From positions 1,054,001 to 1,118,000 of the forward strand of contig JAJTUP010000018.1 of assembly GCA_021399435.1 (NCBI GenBank): a stretch of 64,000 nucleotides of DNA. The letters run 5' to 3'. The first letter of the stretch is position 1; each line of letters opens with the position of its first letter. This DNA comes from Diaporthe sp. PMI_573. Lineage: Eukaryota; Ascomycota; Sordariomycetes; Diaporthales; Diaporthaceae. Shown here piece after piece: positions 1 to 10,596 of the stretch. The notes below the pieces were generated by a model, which was not told where the DNA came from, ran no database searches, and saw only the letters and a list, made by a program, of their open reading frames with translations. The position numbers were made by a program, and so were the translations under genes.

Positions 1-318
1 CTTGGCTGGGAAACTGCGACAAGACGGTCGAGGCCCTTAGGATTTTAGTTGACATCTCCGAAGGCATTGGCAAAGGATGCGAACCTAAATATGCGTGGAG
101 GTCATCCGAGTCTGAACAGATACACAGAGCTTGTGATCAACTAGCCTTCCAAGAGCCTTACTGGGAGCGAGTCTGGATATTGCAGGAGGTAGCCTGTGCA
201 AGGGATTGCATCGTGGCCTGCGGCGATATTTCTGTCAATTTCGAGGACCTTCTACACAGGATGGAAATCGCGATGAGGAGATCTGTCCGTTACGACAATT
301 TGTCCGATCGTGATCGTA

Positions 319-424
319 CAATGGCCAGGGATGGAATATGTTAGCACGGCGCCAATACCACGCTATTTTTTTTTTGAGCCAACCAAATCTAGTGACTCCC
401 CATTTGTAGGGCAGCCCATAGTAA
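319..424 (+). repeat. Left terminal inverted repeat of the Tc1/mariner-like element
   Basis: About 105 bp that match the reverse complement of 1949-2052. The outer 34 bp are almost identical and the inner part is diverged but still alignable, ending near AGCCCATAGTAA. Confidence 0.88.
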
Positions 425-589
425 TCAGGAGTACCTCCGTTTATCTCTGTTAGCGTGATCCGATGAGAATTTTTCTCTTCACCCTCAACCAAAGTGAGGG
501 CATTCCCAAGTCGATTTGCCAGCCATCCCGTACTCGTACATACTTGATTCCTATATCATTCGAGAGCTTAGAAGCTCTATTTTCTCACT

Positions 590-1944
590 ATGGATGACCC
601 ATTTGCCGAAGACCTGCCTATAGACCCAGAGCTGTACGGCAATAACTACTATTTAGACGAATCTGATTCCGAGTCCGGCAGTGACTATAAGGATTTGCCA
701 CCTACACTACTATACCATGAGGGTGTAGATCCTCAGACTGAGGCTAGAAAGAAGCGGGCTATCGAATTGACCCGTGATTAGTGCTTGATAATCCGTACAT
801 TGTACCAAACCGCCGGCTGGACTTAAGCGACTATTTTCGAGCGCCGGAATGCCTTCCTAATTCCTCTTCCTACTCTGACTATGCGGCAAATTCAGACCGC
901 TTGTGATCCCAATACTCTTCTTACACTAAAACGCTTAAATTGTTGTGGCAAAGCAAAGGTTACTGATGAGCAGAAGGCTCTTATTAAGGCTTTTCTTGAT
1001 GACAAAGAGTATCTAGAGAGACGATTACTCCCATGGTGGGAGCTACCCTATTGGATCGACGGACTTGAGGGTATTCGGGACTCAGTAATTAAGCGAGCCC
1101 TTAAAGAAATGAAGTATCTCCGTATCTAATGCCTACGGAAGATCAAATATACTAAAAAATACCTTAAGGATTGTGTTAAATGGTGTAAAGAATGTAAAGA
1201 CTGGACTATTGAGCAATGGGCCTTTTATGTCTTCTCTGACGAGACTTGGGTCAACAGAACGTCGCCTTATAGGCAGTGGCTTACTATTTACGTGACTAAG
1301 AATCCCGACGATTTTGCCACTATTTGCGAGCGACCAATGGCTGGATGTTCTGGGCGTCTTTTTACGGCGGCACAAAGGGACCATATCTCTTCTGGGAGAA
1401 GGATTTAACGAAAATCCTTAAAGACGAAGCCGGCAATCTAATTTTCGATACAGATAGAAAGGAGCAGAAGGAATGGGGCTACATGAACTCTACCAAATAC
1501 TGCGAGAAGATCCTCTCAAAAGTCGTCAAGTTTATGGATGAATTAGACGACATTACCGCCAACGAGTTTAAATTCCAGCAAGATAACGCTTCTATTCATG
1601 CTTCAAAGGAAACAGTTGCTTGGATGAAGCGCCATGAGAATGACCTATGGGACCGTACTATCTGGTGGCCGGCCAAGAGCCCAGATTTAAACCCTATCGA
1701 GTCAGTCTCTTTAGATGTCACGATAGCTTCACAATACTGACTTCTATAGAAACGTTTGGCGTTGGATGAAGGAATACGTCTCCCGTAAAGACCCAATGGG
1801 ACGACTATCTGGTCAAAAGCTTCGTGAAGCCGTTGAGGAAGCATAGCATGCTATTCCGAAGGCTTTTCTGTGGCGGTTGATAGCCTCAATGCCGAGGCGT
1901 GTGGCGAAGGTTATCGAGTTGGAAGGGGAATTGTGTGGGTACTA
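590..1944 (+). pseudogene. Decayed Tc1/mariner-type transposase
   Basis: Translation from the ATG at 590 gives a plausible acidic N-terminus and then a DNA-binding-like region with KRALKEMKYLRI. The catalytic segments SDETWVN (Asp codon near 1238), QQDNASIH (near 1582) and SPDLNPIE (near 1684) follow. There are 38 residues between the second Asp and the Glu of PIE, a longer spacing than classical DD34E. The frame is broken by in-frame stops at about 779 (TAG) and 1127 (TAA), a one-base frameshift near 1330, and a TAG near 1842 where a Trp would fit. A 49-bp GT-AG intron at 1701-1749 would rejoin NPIE to NVWRWMKEYV. The C-terminus ends at the TAA near 1944. The accumulated G-to-A/C-to-T-type stops would be consistent with repeat-induced point mutation, but I cannot prove it from one copy. 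Confidence 0.8.
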
Positions 1945-1948
1945 ATTT

Positions 1949-2052
1949 TACTATGGGCTGGGCAGCAAATTGGAAGTCACTTTAGAACGATTGGCCCAAA
2001 AAAATAAGCTCGAGCATAGCGCCGTGCTAACATATTCCATCCCTGACCATTG
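1949..2052 (-). repeat. Right terminal inverted repeat of the Tc1/mariner-like element
   Basis: Mirror copy of 319-424. It ends CCATTG immediately before the downstream TA at 2053-2054. Confidence 0.88.
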
Positions 2053-2974
2053 TACAATGAAGCGCATGAAAGCGCTCGCGGACCTTAAGACCAGCATCCA
2101 GCAAAGGAAAACGATCAACATCCTCAAATTGATAGACAAGACCTCATTTTGCCAAGCCAAAAGAGACCAAGATAGGATCTATGGCTTGTTAGGACTGGCG
2201 AGCCGGCTTGATCCTGGATTCGACCCCAACGCCCTCGAAATCTCTCAACACAAAACTCTGATTGACGTGTGGTGGGACATAATATTCATGATCTTAGACA
2301 AAGAGCAAGACATCAGCATGATAAAGAATGATATGGGCGCTCTGGATAGTCTTATCGGAATACTACCTCCTCCTCGCAAACAATGGATGCTCGAGATGGG
2401 ATCGAGGAGTCGAAGGGCCCATGCTGAGACGGCTTCTCAGGTCTCCGAGGCTGCTTACTCCAGTTCGATCCAGGCGGTTATTGGTATACTTCCTCGGTAT
2501 ATACGCGATGATACAGCATTCAGATTTCAACAATGGTTACGAGGGGCGTGGGATATTGCGACAAAACACGTCTACACTAACGAACGTCATGTGCCTGGCC
2601 TGCAAGCAAGCCTTGGTTGGTCTACATATGCAGGCCTACGGTTCACCGCATGGCATGATGTCGGGGAAAAGGCTCTAGAGACACTCGCACACTCTCTTCC
2701 TTCGGGGTGGTTCTGTGCTGCTCACTTGCCCGATCCTATAAGCAAAATTACTACGAAGCACCTCATCACGTCTAGCGATCGCCCACCTAAATACCTTTCT
2801 CATGAAATCTACTGCTCCGGAGAAGGAAATGACGAGGCCCGTTGCGACTTGTCTTTGGTTGTGCTGAAGATAAAACAACTGGGCATCACATGCCTCGTTC
2901 GATCGAATTATCAGGCAGTCGGGATCAACTTTTACTGCGACTGCTGTGATCCAAGCCTTGCTTCGTCACGATAA

Positions 2975-3328
2975 TTAATCTCCACCTACAGCTTCTGATG
3001 GTCTTAACACTGAAGAAGGTTCTAAATAAATCTTCAGGCGTATCCGTGAGCGGATGCGCCAGCATGGCAAGCTACAGCGGATTAGTCGTCGCACGGCCTG
3101 AGATACGCTTGAGTTACTCTCGTCATCTAGTAGTGAGACCGATGGAGAGTATCGGATACCGCCCTCATTTATGAATGAGTATCGAGACCTCTAGGGGAGT
3201 ATTTGCAGTTTGCAGCGTGACACGGGGAGTAGACTTTCAGGACACTGGTAGCGCTCTTCTCAGCCTCTCTTTCAACAAAAGGTTCATCGAAGAGACTTTT
3301 GTGGGTAGCGATCAAAGGACACGGAAGA
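2975..3328. other. Intergenic, between two convergent HET loci
   Basis: No gene seen. It holds one short hairpin at 3037-3060 (arms GGCGTATCCG and CGGATGCGCC, 4-base loop, one T/G mismatch), about 60 bp past the HET stop. Confidence 0.5.
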
Positions 3329-4434
3329 CTACAGTAGAAAGATAATCAACCTATGTCTACAAAGCCTCTGAAAACCTGTCCATTCGGCGGCGTTCAGACT
3401 TAGCGAGCACATGCCATGATGACCTGAAAGGTGTTCCTCACCGAGCACAGGGCTGGCAGCATGGCGGATAACCTCGAGTGAATTGGTCTTTTGGAGCAAT
3501 TTTGACGCCGTATTGACCATGCTCTGGAGAGCCGGAACGCCATATTGCACGAGATTGGATGGTACAGAATTACTGTTAGCCATCCCGATGAAAGCGAAGA
3601 CCTTATCTCGTGGGTCGGAGGCAGCACAGTCTTGATGGTTCAGTGCGAGTCGAAGGAGGTCGGCAGCTTTATTTCCGTGAAATTTTATACGGATGTCGAA
3701 TATGTGCAGCAGGTTGTCGAATAAAGGCACGTCGAAGTCTTTGAAAAGGTTAGGCGTGATCAGTGACTTGCAATAATCATCATGCGTCACATTGTTGAAG
3801 TGCTTAATCAAGCACCACATGACTCCACGAAATTGATATTAGAGTAGGGCTCCTTGCCCGAATAGAACGCCACCTCCCGCCCTAGGATAAACTCCTGTAG
3901 CGTCCGAGCTCTCCGCCACCATGAATCCTTCGCACTGACCAGTGAACATATTTCAGGGAGCTCTGTAAAATGCTTCTCCTTGTCTGACACGTGAAGATAG
4001 ATATCCCCGATCATATTCACGTAACGCAGGCCCAGCCATGTTATCACCATTACCGAGCTCTCGTAAATGTATCCCATCATGGAGACCTACCGGGAGCGCT
4101 CTTCGTTGTCAGTTTGCCAGATGCAGAGCGTGCGGATCTCATCGTCCCGGCGCAGAGAATGGAGGGCCTCGATGAGGTTCGTCGTGATGTGCAACTCTTG
4201 GCCGCAAACGCGCGGGACCTGGGGTAGGTCGGCTTTTTCGCCCACATATGACAGCGCTTCATATTCCGGTTCATCTTCAAGGCTGACAACCCTCAGACCG
4301 CATGACAACTCATTTGGGTCGCGAGACTTAGGAGCCAGATCAAGAACTCGAATATCGTGTCTGTCATGGCTTAGTGGTACCCATGGCGTTGAAAGAGCCA
4401 CAGCAGGGTCCGCACAGGGTTTGGGTGGACCCAT
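3329..4434 (-). pseudogene. HET-domain gene with premature stop and frameshift
   Basis: Read on the minus strand from an ATG at 4432-4434, the product has a HET N-terminus (DIRVLDLAPKS, EYEALSYVGEKADLP, TTNLIEALHSLR) and then WQTDNEERSR. At 4087-4089 a TAG interrupts the same frame, after which VSMMGYIYESSVMVITWLG continues. A Gln (CAG) at the stop would give the usual NEERxxQVxxMGxIY block, so a single C-to-T change explains it. The frame then runs through WWRRARTLQEFILGREV. It must shift near 3810-3830 to continue as a C-terminal part with SDPRDKVFAFIGMAN. Stop at 3329. Two independent lesions make a functional full-length HET protein unlikely. It is convergent with the interrupted HET gene at 1-2974 but different in sequence. 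Confidence 0.78.
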
Positions 4435-4692
4435 AGAGTAGGTGTTTAAAATGGGAAGCTTAGATGCTGGGGTTACATTCTTTGACCTGTTGGCTAAGAC
4501 AAATTTGGGCGGCCGATGTGACCGAGTTGCAGCCAACAGCCACCAATGTTTATGCGTGGAGCACCGTTGCCTCGGTACTTTGCTGGCTCTTTTCAACAGT
4601 CAAGAACTACATACTTACCTAGGTACCTCACCAACCAGGTCTTGTCACCCGTACTTCATGACTGTCACAAGCTCTGACTTTTCGCAGCGATC

Positions 4693-5829
4693 ATGGCGTC
4701 AAACTACAAGTCTCAGGCCTGCACTCCTTTTCCTGAGGCAGTAAAGGTGGAGAAGCTGGATTCGAACACGTATCGGGTTCATCTCCATGAGGACTTCTGC
4801 ATTGGTTCCGGTATGCAATGTCCCAACTTATCAGACCGATGAAGCCTGAAGCGTCACTGAGTTGGGCTTTGTTTTGAATTGGGCTGACGCACATCTCTCA
4901 TAGTTCCCAATGGCGGCTACACAGCTTCATGCGTCCTGGCCGCTGGTCGCCAGCACCTCGAATCACGCAGCCAGCCGGATGCATTCACAGCACACTTTGA
5001 ATTCCCTGGCCGGACCATGCAAGGGCCCGCCATCATCACAGCAGAAAACATCAAGCTAGGCGCACAGCTATCCACGATTCACCTTACCCTGTGGCAAGGC
5101 GGGCTCCTGTCTGAGGCGCCCTGGATCACCCCCGGGGTGTCGCGGCGGACGGTGCTCGGCTACATGACCCTCACGAATCTGCGCGCCATGTCCGGGATCA
5201 CACTCGAGACGGGCTGGGAGGTCTCTCCCGCCGCTGCCCTGCCTAGCCCCATGCCGGACTTCACCGCGCTGAACAAGCCCGAAGGTAGTGACGGTTTCTG
5301 GGAGGAACAGATCACCCCGCCCGGCAAAATATTCCGTTCGCTGCATAACTGGCGCTTTTTCTTGCCCCGGAGCGGGACTATAGAGCCTGGTGTTGTTGAC
5401 ATGTGGGTCTGCCGGTCAAACAAGGAACCTGTAACTCAGGCAGGGCTGGCGTATCTGGTAGATTCCTTCCCTTACAACATCCACATGTACCTCATGTCAC
5501 CAGAGATGAGAGCACTTTTGCAGACCCCTCGGGAGGGCAGCGGCGATGCGAGCGTGGAGAATGCACACAAGAGAAACGAGCAGCGCGCTGAGCTGTGGTT
5601 CCCGACTGTGGTGATGAACCTGGAGGTGAAGGCAGCGATGCCTGAGGAGGGCCTGGATTGGTTTGCGGTGCGGGTGCAGTCGAAACTGATCAAAGACGGG
5701 AAGTTTGATACTGATGTGATGGTGCGGGATAAGAACGGCGATGTGATTGCGTTGAGTCAGACGGTGTCGATGATAGTGAGCATGGAGAGGAACACGGCGA
5801 GGAAGGGTTCTACAAAGCCCTCTCTGTAA
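4693..5829 (+). CDS. Thioesterase-like superfamily (double hot-dog) protein
   Basis: Two exons, 4693-4810 and 4904-5829, with a 93-bp GT-AG intron joining CIGS to VPNGGYTASCVLAA, about 347 residues. The VPNGGYTA segment followed by an N-terminal half and a second half with WFAVRVQSKLIKDGKFDTD matches the fungal thioesterase-like/acyl-CoA thioesterase II (TesB-type) arrangement of two fused hot-dog folds. The N-terminal hot-dog is about residues 15-130 and the C-terminal one about 220-330. Family members act on, or resemble enzymes acting on, acyl-CoA thioesters; the substrate is not predictable here. No signal peptide or membrane segment is visible, so a cytosolic place is likely. The ATG at 4693 is the first in frame before the conserved region. 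Confidence 0.8.
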
Positions 5830-7364
5830 ATAGTATTTTCTCTTCAGAACCGACCATTAAATTATTACATGCAACTCGCCCGATTTATCATTTTGAGTAA
5901 AGTAATCGTCTTGGAAATCGAACTCGGATTCAAAGACATTCTGCAGCCTGACCTCGGTCTCGAAGCCTGAGAAGCCTAGAAAGGAAACCTACAAAGACAA
6001 TGATAATTTGAGACATAACGCTGTGTTCTTTTGTGAGAACGCCTTGGATTGGATTAAAACCATCTTTTGGGGTCCCATACCGTGCTTTAGTGGGTAGCAA
6101 AGGCGGTCACTATGACCCCCATTTACCCATTCGAACACTTCTCCTCTAAAACCGTCTTCCCATGTCTTCGTAGAAAACAGAAGTCTTCTTATTAAAGCTA
6201 TCAATTAGCTATTTGGTGCCTTTTCAAGACAGATAGACTCGTAGAAAAAATGGTCACAGAGCAGAAAAGGGGTCATAGAGAGGATAGATGTACCTCCTCC
6301 TATATAAAGAGAGGGAGAGTACCTCCCTCTTTCCTTCCTTCCTTAAGTTTAAGTCCTCCACCTTCCTCCTTTAAACCACCTAAGCAGTTAGAATTAACCA
6401 GCTCTAGAGATTTAGAAATCCAGACTTAGATTCAACATCCTCTATCTAAAAGCCTAAAACTTAAAAAGAAACCCAGTAGAAAGGAAAAGGGAGGGATTTT
6501 CTTTCGGCCAGCCGGCATCCTAAAGCAGGAAACCACTCCAAGGGAATTAAGAGGGAATCTTTTTAGAGGGAAGGAACCTCCCAGGCAAGTCTCTCTCCAT
6601 CCAGAGTCCAATTTCCCTCCGTGACCACTTTTCAGGTTTAAGATCCATTCAGAATTTATAGGATTTTATTCAAGCATAACTATATGTATCGTTTTGATCA
6701 TTGAGTCGAGAGGGACCTCATAGTAATAGCTTCGAAGGCGGAAAGGTGGCGTGGCCATTAAGAGGTGGCTGTAAAGGCTTGGGTGTTCATGGTGACCCCC
6801 TTTGGGGACCACTAGTGCACGGTATGGCCTCAGTAAAAGAAGTTCTGGGCACATGAGTTCATTACTTTGAGTGATGTGTGTCGTCAGCTGAACGAGGGCC
6901 CACTGAATTGACATGTGCCATAGCTAAGGGACATGTTCAGAGATGATTTGATAGAGAAGTATGTAGTCAATGTGCAGCCAAACCACTGGAGACATGGAAA
7001 GCTGGCGTATGAAGCTTGGGATCATGGGCAGGAAGGTGGTGACCGGATGAGATTAAGCTGCGCCGTTATGCAATGATGACCATTTCCTTCCCATTTCACC
7101 CGTCAACCAGGCTCTGCCTGGATTTTCTCATGAGCTGGCAGGCCCTTTGGGCGTTCCTTTGCCTGGTGCAGCTGTTGGCGAGGTGACGCAAACGCCTGCT
7201 TGGTTTTCTCCAACCCCACCAAGCTGAACTCTTGCATCCTTCCTCAGGACACAACACCGACCTGGGACTGCAACACCATCGCGTCAACAAGCATTTCACA
7301 ACTTCCACTTGACCATCAGAGTAGAGCTGATTCACCATTTTCATCATCATTCATCTTCTTCATC
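5830..7364. other. Intergenic, 1.5 kb, low-complexity, possible degraded element
   Basis: No convincing gene. From about 6280 to 6640 it is strongly purine/pyrimidine-asymmetric with runs such as CCTTCCTTCC. Short inverted matches to TGGTCACRGAG occur at about 6249 and 6618, and a hairpin with 8-bp arms AGAGGGAG/CTCCCTCT lies at 6310-6330. The downstream end carries the promoter and leader of the gene at 7365. Confidence 0.4.
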
Positions 7365-8110
7365 ATGCCGTCCGCCAAAAAAGCAAGAGCTGTCCCCAAC
7401 CCCAACCCGTTCGGTCTCTCCACGCGTGAGGTCGAAATCATGGTCCTCGCGTGGAGGTGCGTCGACGAGACGGGCAAGGCAAGCATTCCTCGATCCCATC
7501 TTTCCATCCCCACTTCAAGATGCACTTGAGCAATCACACATACACACGCACACAAAAGCGTATTTCATTCATCCAAAGTGTTCACCATTATAACGCGTCT
7601 AACCTAAGTAACAAACTCACTAACCCCCTCGCGTCTCGCACAAAACAGCTCAACAACAAGGATTTGGCCACCCTCGCCACCCTCGGCAATGGCCCTTCGG
7701 CCGGCCGCATGTTCCGCGGCATCAAGGCCAAGATCATGGAGAAGCCGGTGGTGGCACCCGGCACCCCAGACACCGCCATCAACGACAACGGTGGTGATAA
7801 GGCCGCCACCGCCACCGGCGCCCCTGCTGACCCCGAGTCACCCTCCGTGCTCGCCTCCGACAAGAAGAAGAAGAAGAGGGCTTCTGGTGCTGGCAAGGTC
7901 GCCGGCCGCAAGCGGACCATGAAGGAGGCAGCGGCCGACGATGGTGACGACAGTGTTGATGACGGCGACAACAAGATCAAGATTGAGGGAGGCGAGAGGC
8001 CCAACAAGATTCCGAAGCATTTCAAGGGAAAGGCCGTCGTCACCTTGAAGAAGCTTGAGGCTGCCGAGAGCGGTGCTGATGATGATGATTTGGCGGGTGT
8101 AGAGGTCTGA
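7365..8110 (+). CDS. Small basic/acidic nuclear-type protein (hypothetical), with a GC-AG intron
   Basis: Two exons, 7365-7478 and 7649-8110, give about 191 residues. The N-terminus MPSAKKARAVPNPNPFGL leads into a short helical block with REVEIMVLAWRCVDETGK, continued after the intron by LNNKDLATLATLG and GRMFRGIKAKI. That pattern resembles the N-terminal helical module of many small fungal chromatin-associated hypothetical proteins. The rest is low complexity: an acidic/Ala/Pro stretch, KKKKKR and GRKRTMK (NLS-like), and an acidic tail with DDDD. The intron begins AAG|GCAAGC and ends ACAG, so it is a GC-AG intron; no GT start in the region keeps the frame. Function unknown; nuclear location is an inference from the basic clusters. 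Confidence 0.7.
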
Positions 8111-9342
8111 GTGGGGGGTGTCTGGTGGCGGGACAGGTCATTTCTGACGGACTTGTTCTGAAACATGCCACCTAGAACTGCTTTCCACCACCCGTTTTGC
8201 ATAGATGGGAAGCTCTTGCCTGAGCTAGCAGTGGAGGGGTTGACATGACTTGTGTGGGGCTGCTGTATTTCGGTGGACAGTACGTTTATGAGTATGGACA
8301 ATATGTGATTGTCCTTGTGCCTTATTAGGGAGGCAGCTTGGGAGAACGAGCCTGACTGCCCAGGTTCCGCGCACACTTGGGTATGACACAATGCCGTCGT
8401 GATTTCCGGACGGCAACATAGCAGATGCGATCAGCAAGGCCACGAGTGAAGGCAAATATGATATTTTGGAGAGACCATTTGCAGGCACCACGTGAAACTT
8501 TGTTTACCAGACCCTGTGTCTAAGAGAACCGCCAATCGAGTATGGATACATGAGAGCAAGGTGTGTCACCGTGGAAAATAGATGAGAATCTGTACATGCT
8601 GCGAGGAAGATAGCGAACCTGGTAGCTGTGAAGGCATCACCTCTCATTTCACTTGAAGGGACACAACCACCTAATTTCTCCGGATGCCTACCAAGGAGCA
8701 GGCAGATATCATTACAGTGGCTCGTCACTAGGGATGGATAGCCCGAGTATTTCTTCCGCGGAACCCTCATTGTAATTACTACGAAATTGAAAGATTGAAG
8801 CATTATTGCAAAATAATACCACACCAAAATGTGGCAACCGACAACCAGCAAGGCCGAACAAAAGTGCCCTAAACACAAATTTAAACTCTAGTACATCCTT
8901 AGACCAAGCCAACTCCACCTAGTCAATTAAGACGACCAGCGAAAATAACTAGATTCAACATTGAATTTTGTGCAACAAGTCCTCAACTAGGCTAATATCA
9001 AAATAAAAATTGGAAGAAATGATATCTATAACACCCACAATATCACATTCCCGATGCAACCCCCAATTTCTGATCCCTTCAACTCTCCCGTCACACCAAA
9101 AATCAAAAACACACCAGACAATCCCAAGTTACCGACCAATACGTCCTAACACAAGGTTCTGCGCCTTCAACCCAACATCCACACACTCGAGGATCAAAGA
9201 GCAGAAACGTATCTCGGCATTTCGAAAAACATTTTGAATTCCACCAACAACAACGTCAAACACAAAACAAACCACCATCCCACCGGGACACTCGGAAACT
9301 CCAACAAAACATCTCACCACAAACCCCCAGGTCAACAAAAAA
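8111..9342. other. Intergenic, no gene seen
   Basis: No ORF with coding character. The last 200 bp before 9343 are AC-rich, as in a fungal 5' leader of the next gene. Confidence 0.5.
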
Positions 9343-10596
9343 ATGGGTCTACCCTTATACAGAAAGATCCCCCGGGATTTCCCATACCAGCCAGAACCCA
9401 CCGGCTGGGTCCAATTCCTGGCCTGGGAGTCCAGCGACGACGACTCCCTCGCCGAGTGGAACGGCGACATCCCCTACGCGGTGGGCAGGGGCAAACAAAA
9501 CACCCGCCCGGGGATCATGCCCTGCAACAGGGAGACGATGGAGACCAACATGTACAAACACCTCGACACGTTTAGGATCCGCTGCGGTGGCGCCAGTGGC
9601 CACGAGACCAACGTGCACAACTTGGTGGTGCTGGAGCAGAGCGAGTGGCTGAGGGACCAGGTGGCAGGCCGGGAGGACCCCGACGCCCCCGTTCTCATCC
9701 CCAGCCATATCAAATGGTGGCAGGTTGCGTGGGCCCTCGAGTACATGTATGAGGGCAGGGTCCCGGGGTTCCATCTCCTGGCCGGCGAGGACTGGCCCAA
9801 GAGGTGCCCGGGGGCCCAGCCGCGGTCGATCGCCTGGGGCCTTCTCGAGCTGTGGGAAGCAGCCCACTTCTTCGGGTTGGACGGGCTGGAGAAACGGGTT
9901 GTCAGGGCGTTCGAAAGCTATTTCTGGATGGGCCTCCAACTTGCCATCAGGATCCACGACACGGACGGGCCGTTGGAAGAAACAGCCTGGGAATCCAGAA
10001 TCAGCTTGATTCGGCCCGAAGTCCGCATTGCCCATGAGTTTTGCCAGGCTGCTTGGAGGCTATTTGGAGATCCAGACAAGTTACCAGATGATTACTTTGG
10101 TGCGGATATTTCAAATGAGGGGTGGCGGCATTGCTACCGTGAGGGTCGAGACCCAATTGCTGAGAACGGGCCTGCCATTCGGGAGTGGGAGAGCGCCATG
10201 TTCGACGAGATAGGCACACCTGACGACGGAGACGGTGCTCTGGAACGTTTAGATGTCTTGTACGATGGTCTCAAGCCCCAATATGCCGAAATTTTCGGGG
10301 ATATGATGATTCATCTGCCCATATTGCTTTCAAAAGTCGGTTTGTTCGAGCTGAAGTGGTTCCAGGATTCTATGGCTCACGACAACCTTATGCTGTGCCC
10401 GCACCGATTCAGGAATGCGCTAACTAAGAGGATGGAGGAGTTAGTTGACGAGTGGCCGAGTGACGAGTACCCTCGCGCGCCGTTCTCGTTCGAGAGGGTG
10501 GATCCATGGCGTTTGATTGCATCGAATGCGAGGCCGGTACCTGGTCCTTCGACGCCGCAGCGGGTGGAGCAGGAAGAACCAGCTGTCGAGCAGTGA
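9343..10596 (+). CDS. BTB/POZ-like domain protein, 417 residues
   Basis: Single exon. Residues about 75-190 show a degenerate BTB/POZ pattern: FRIRCGG at the position of the usual core strand, then LVVLEQSEWLRDQV, an acidic VLIPSHIKWW turn, WALEYMYEGRVPGF (the YLYTGDY-like strand) and LLELWEAAHFFGLDGLEKRV (the cell-cycle LYVLADKYGIPGL-like helix). The C-terminal 220 residues match nothing I recognise; they are charged and end in a Pro/Glu tail. BTB domains mediate protein-protein contacts, often as Cullin-3 adaptors, but many fungal single-BTB proteins have no known role. The ATG lies in a weakly favourable context (aaaaATGGG). The coding GC is clearly higher than the flanks, supporting a real gene. 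Confidence 0.75.
   Translation: MGLPLYRKIPRDFPYQPEPTGWVQFLAWESSDDDSLAEWNGDIPYAVGRGKQNTRPGIMPCNRETMETNMYKHLDTFRIRCGGASGHETNVHNLVVLEQSEWLRDQVAGREDPDAPVLIPSHIKWWQVAWALEYMYEGRVPGFHLLAGEDWPKRCPGAQPRSIAWGLLELWEAAHFFGLDGLEKRVVRAFESYFWMGLQLAIRIHDTDGPLEETAWESRISLIRPEVRIAHEFCQAAWRLFGDPDKLPDDYFGADISNEGWRHCYREGRDPIAENGPAIREWESAMFDEIGTPDDGDGALERLDVLYDGLKPQYAEIFGDMMIHLPILLSKVGLFELKWFQDSMAHDNLMLCPHRFRNALTKRMEELVDEWPSDEYPRAPFSFERVDPWRLIASNARPVPGPSTPQRVEQEEPAVEQ

Larger units (their letters stand above)
319..2052. mobile_element. Tc1/mariner-superfamily DNA transposon, 1734 bp, non-autonomous
   Basis: The element is bounded by long terminal inverted repeats that begin CAATGG and share CAGGGATGGAATATG and the following GTTAGCACGGCGC with one early mismatch. 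It is flanked by TA on each side (317-318 and 2053-2054), the target duplication diagnostic of Tc1/mariner. Inside is a broken transposase on the plus strand with SDETW, QQDNASIH and SPDLNPIE motifs. It sits in a HET coding exon. Length and structure fit a full-length element rather than a MITE, but the transposase is dead, so any movement would need enzyme supplied from elsewhere. Confidence 0.93.
1..2974 (+). pseudogene. HET-domain gene split by a Tc1/mariner-like insertion
   Basis: The window opens inside a heterokaryon-incompatibility (HET, PF06985) coding region, in frame from base 3. It reads a recognisable HET core with YWERVWILQEVACARDC and continues to base 317. There a 1734-bp transposon interrupts it after codons for Asp-Arg. 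The frame resumes at 2055 and runs to the stop at 2974 through QDRIYGLLGLASRLDPGF, the HET block usually written DPRDKVYALLGLA. Removing the element plus one copy of the TA duplication restores an exactly in-frame junction, so the insertion was precise and the flanks have not drifted out of frame. The 5' part of the gene lies outside the window. HET proteins control non-self recognition and programmed cell death after hyphal fusion; this allele should be null. I am sure of the family and of the interruption, less sure whether other lesions lie upstream. Confidence 0.85.

Noticed and set aside
3037..3060. Hairpin after the HET stop as a bacterial-type terminator
   Set aside because: No T-run follows and the organism is a eukaryote; kept only as a small repeat in the intergenic note.
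7451..8110. Uninterrupted 219-codon reading of the small nuclear-type gene
   Set aside because: Its first 65 codons come from intron sequence; the spliced version gives the conserved helical block.
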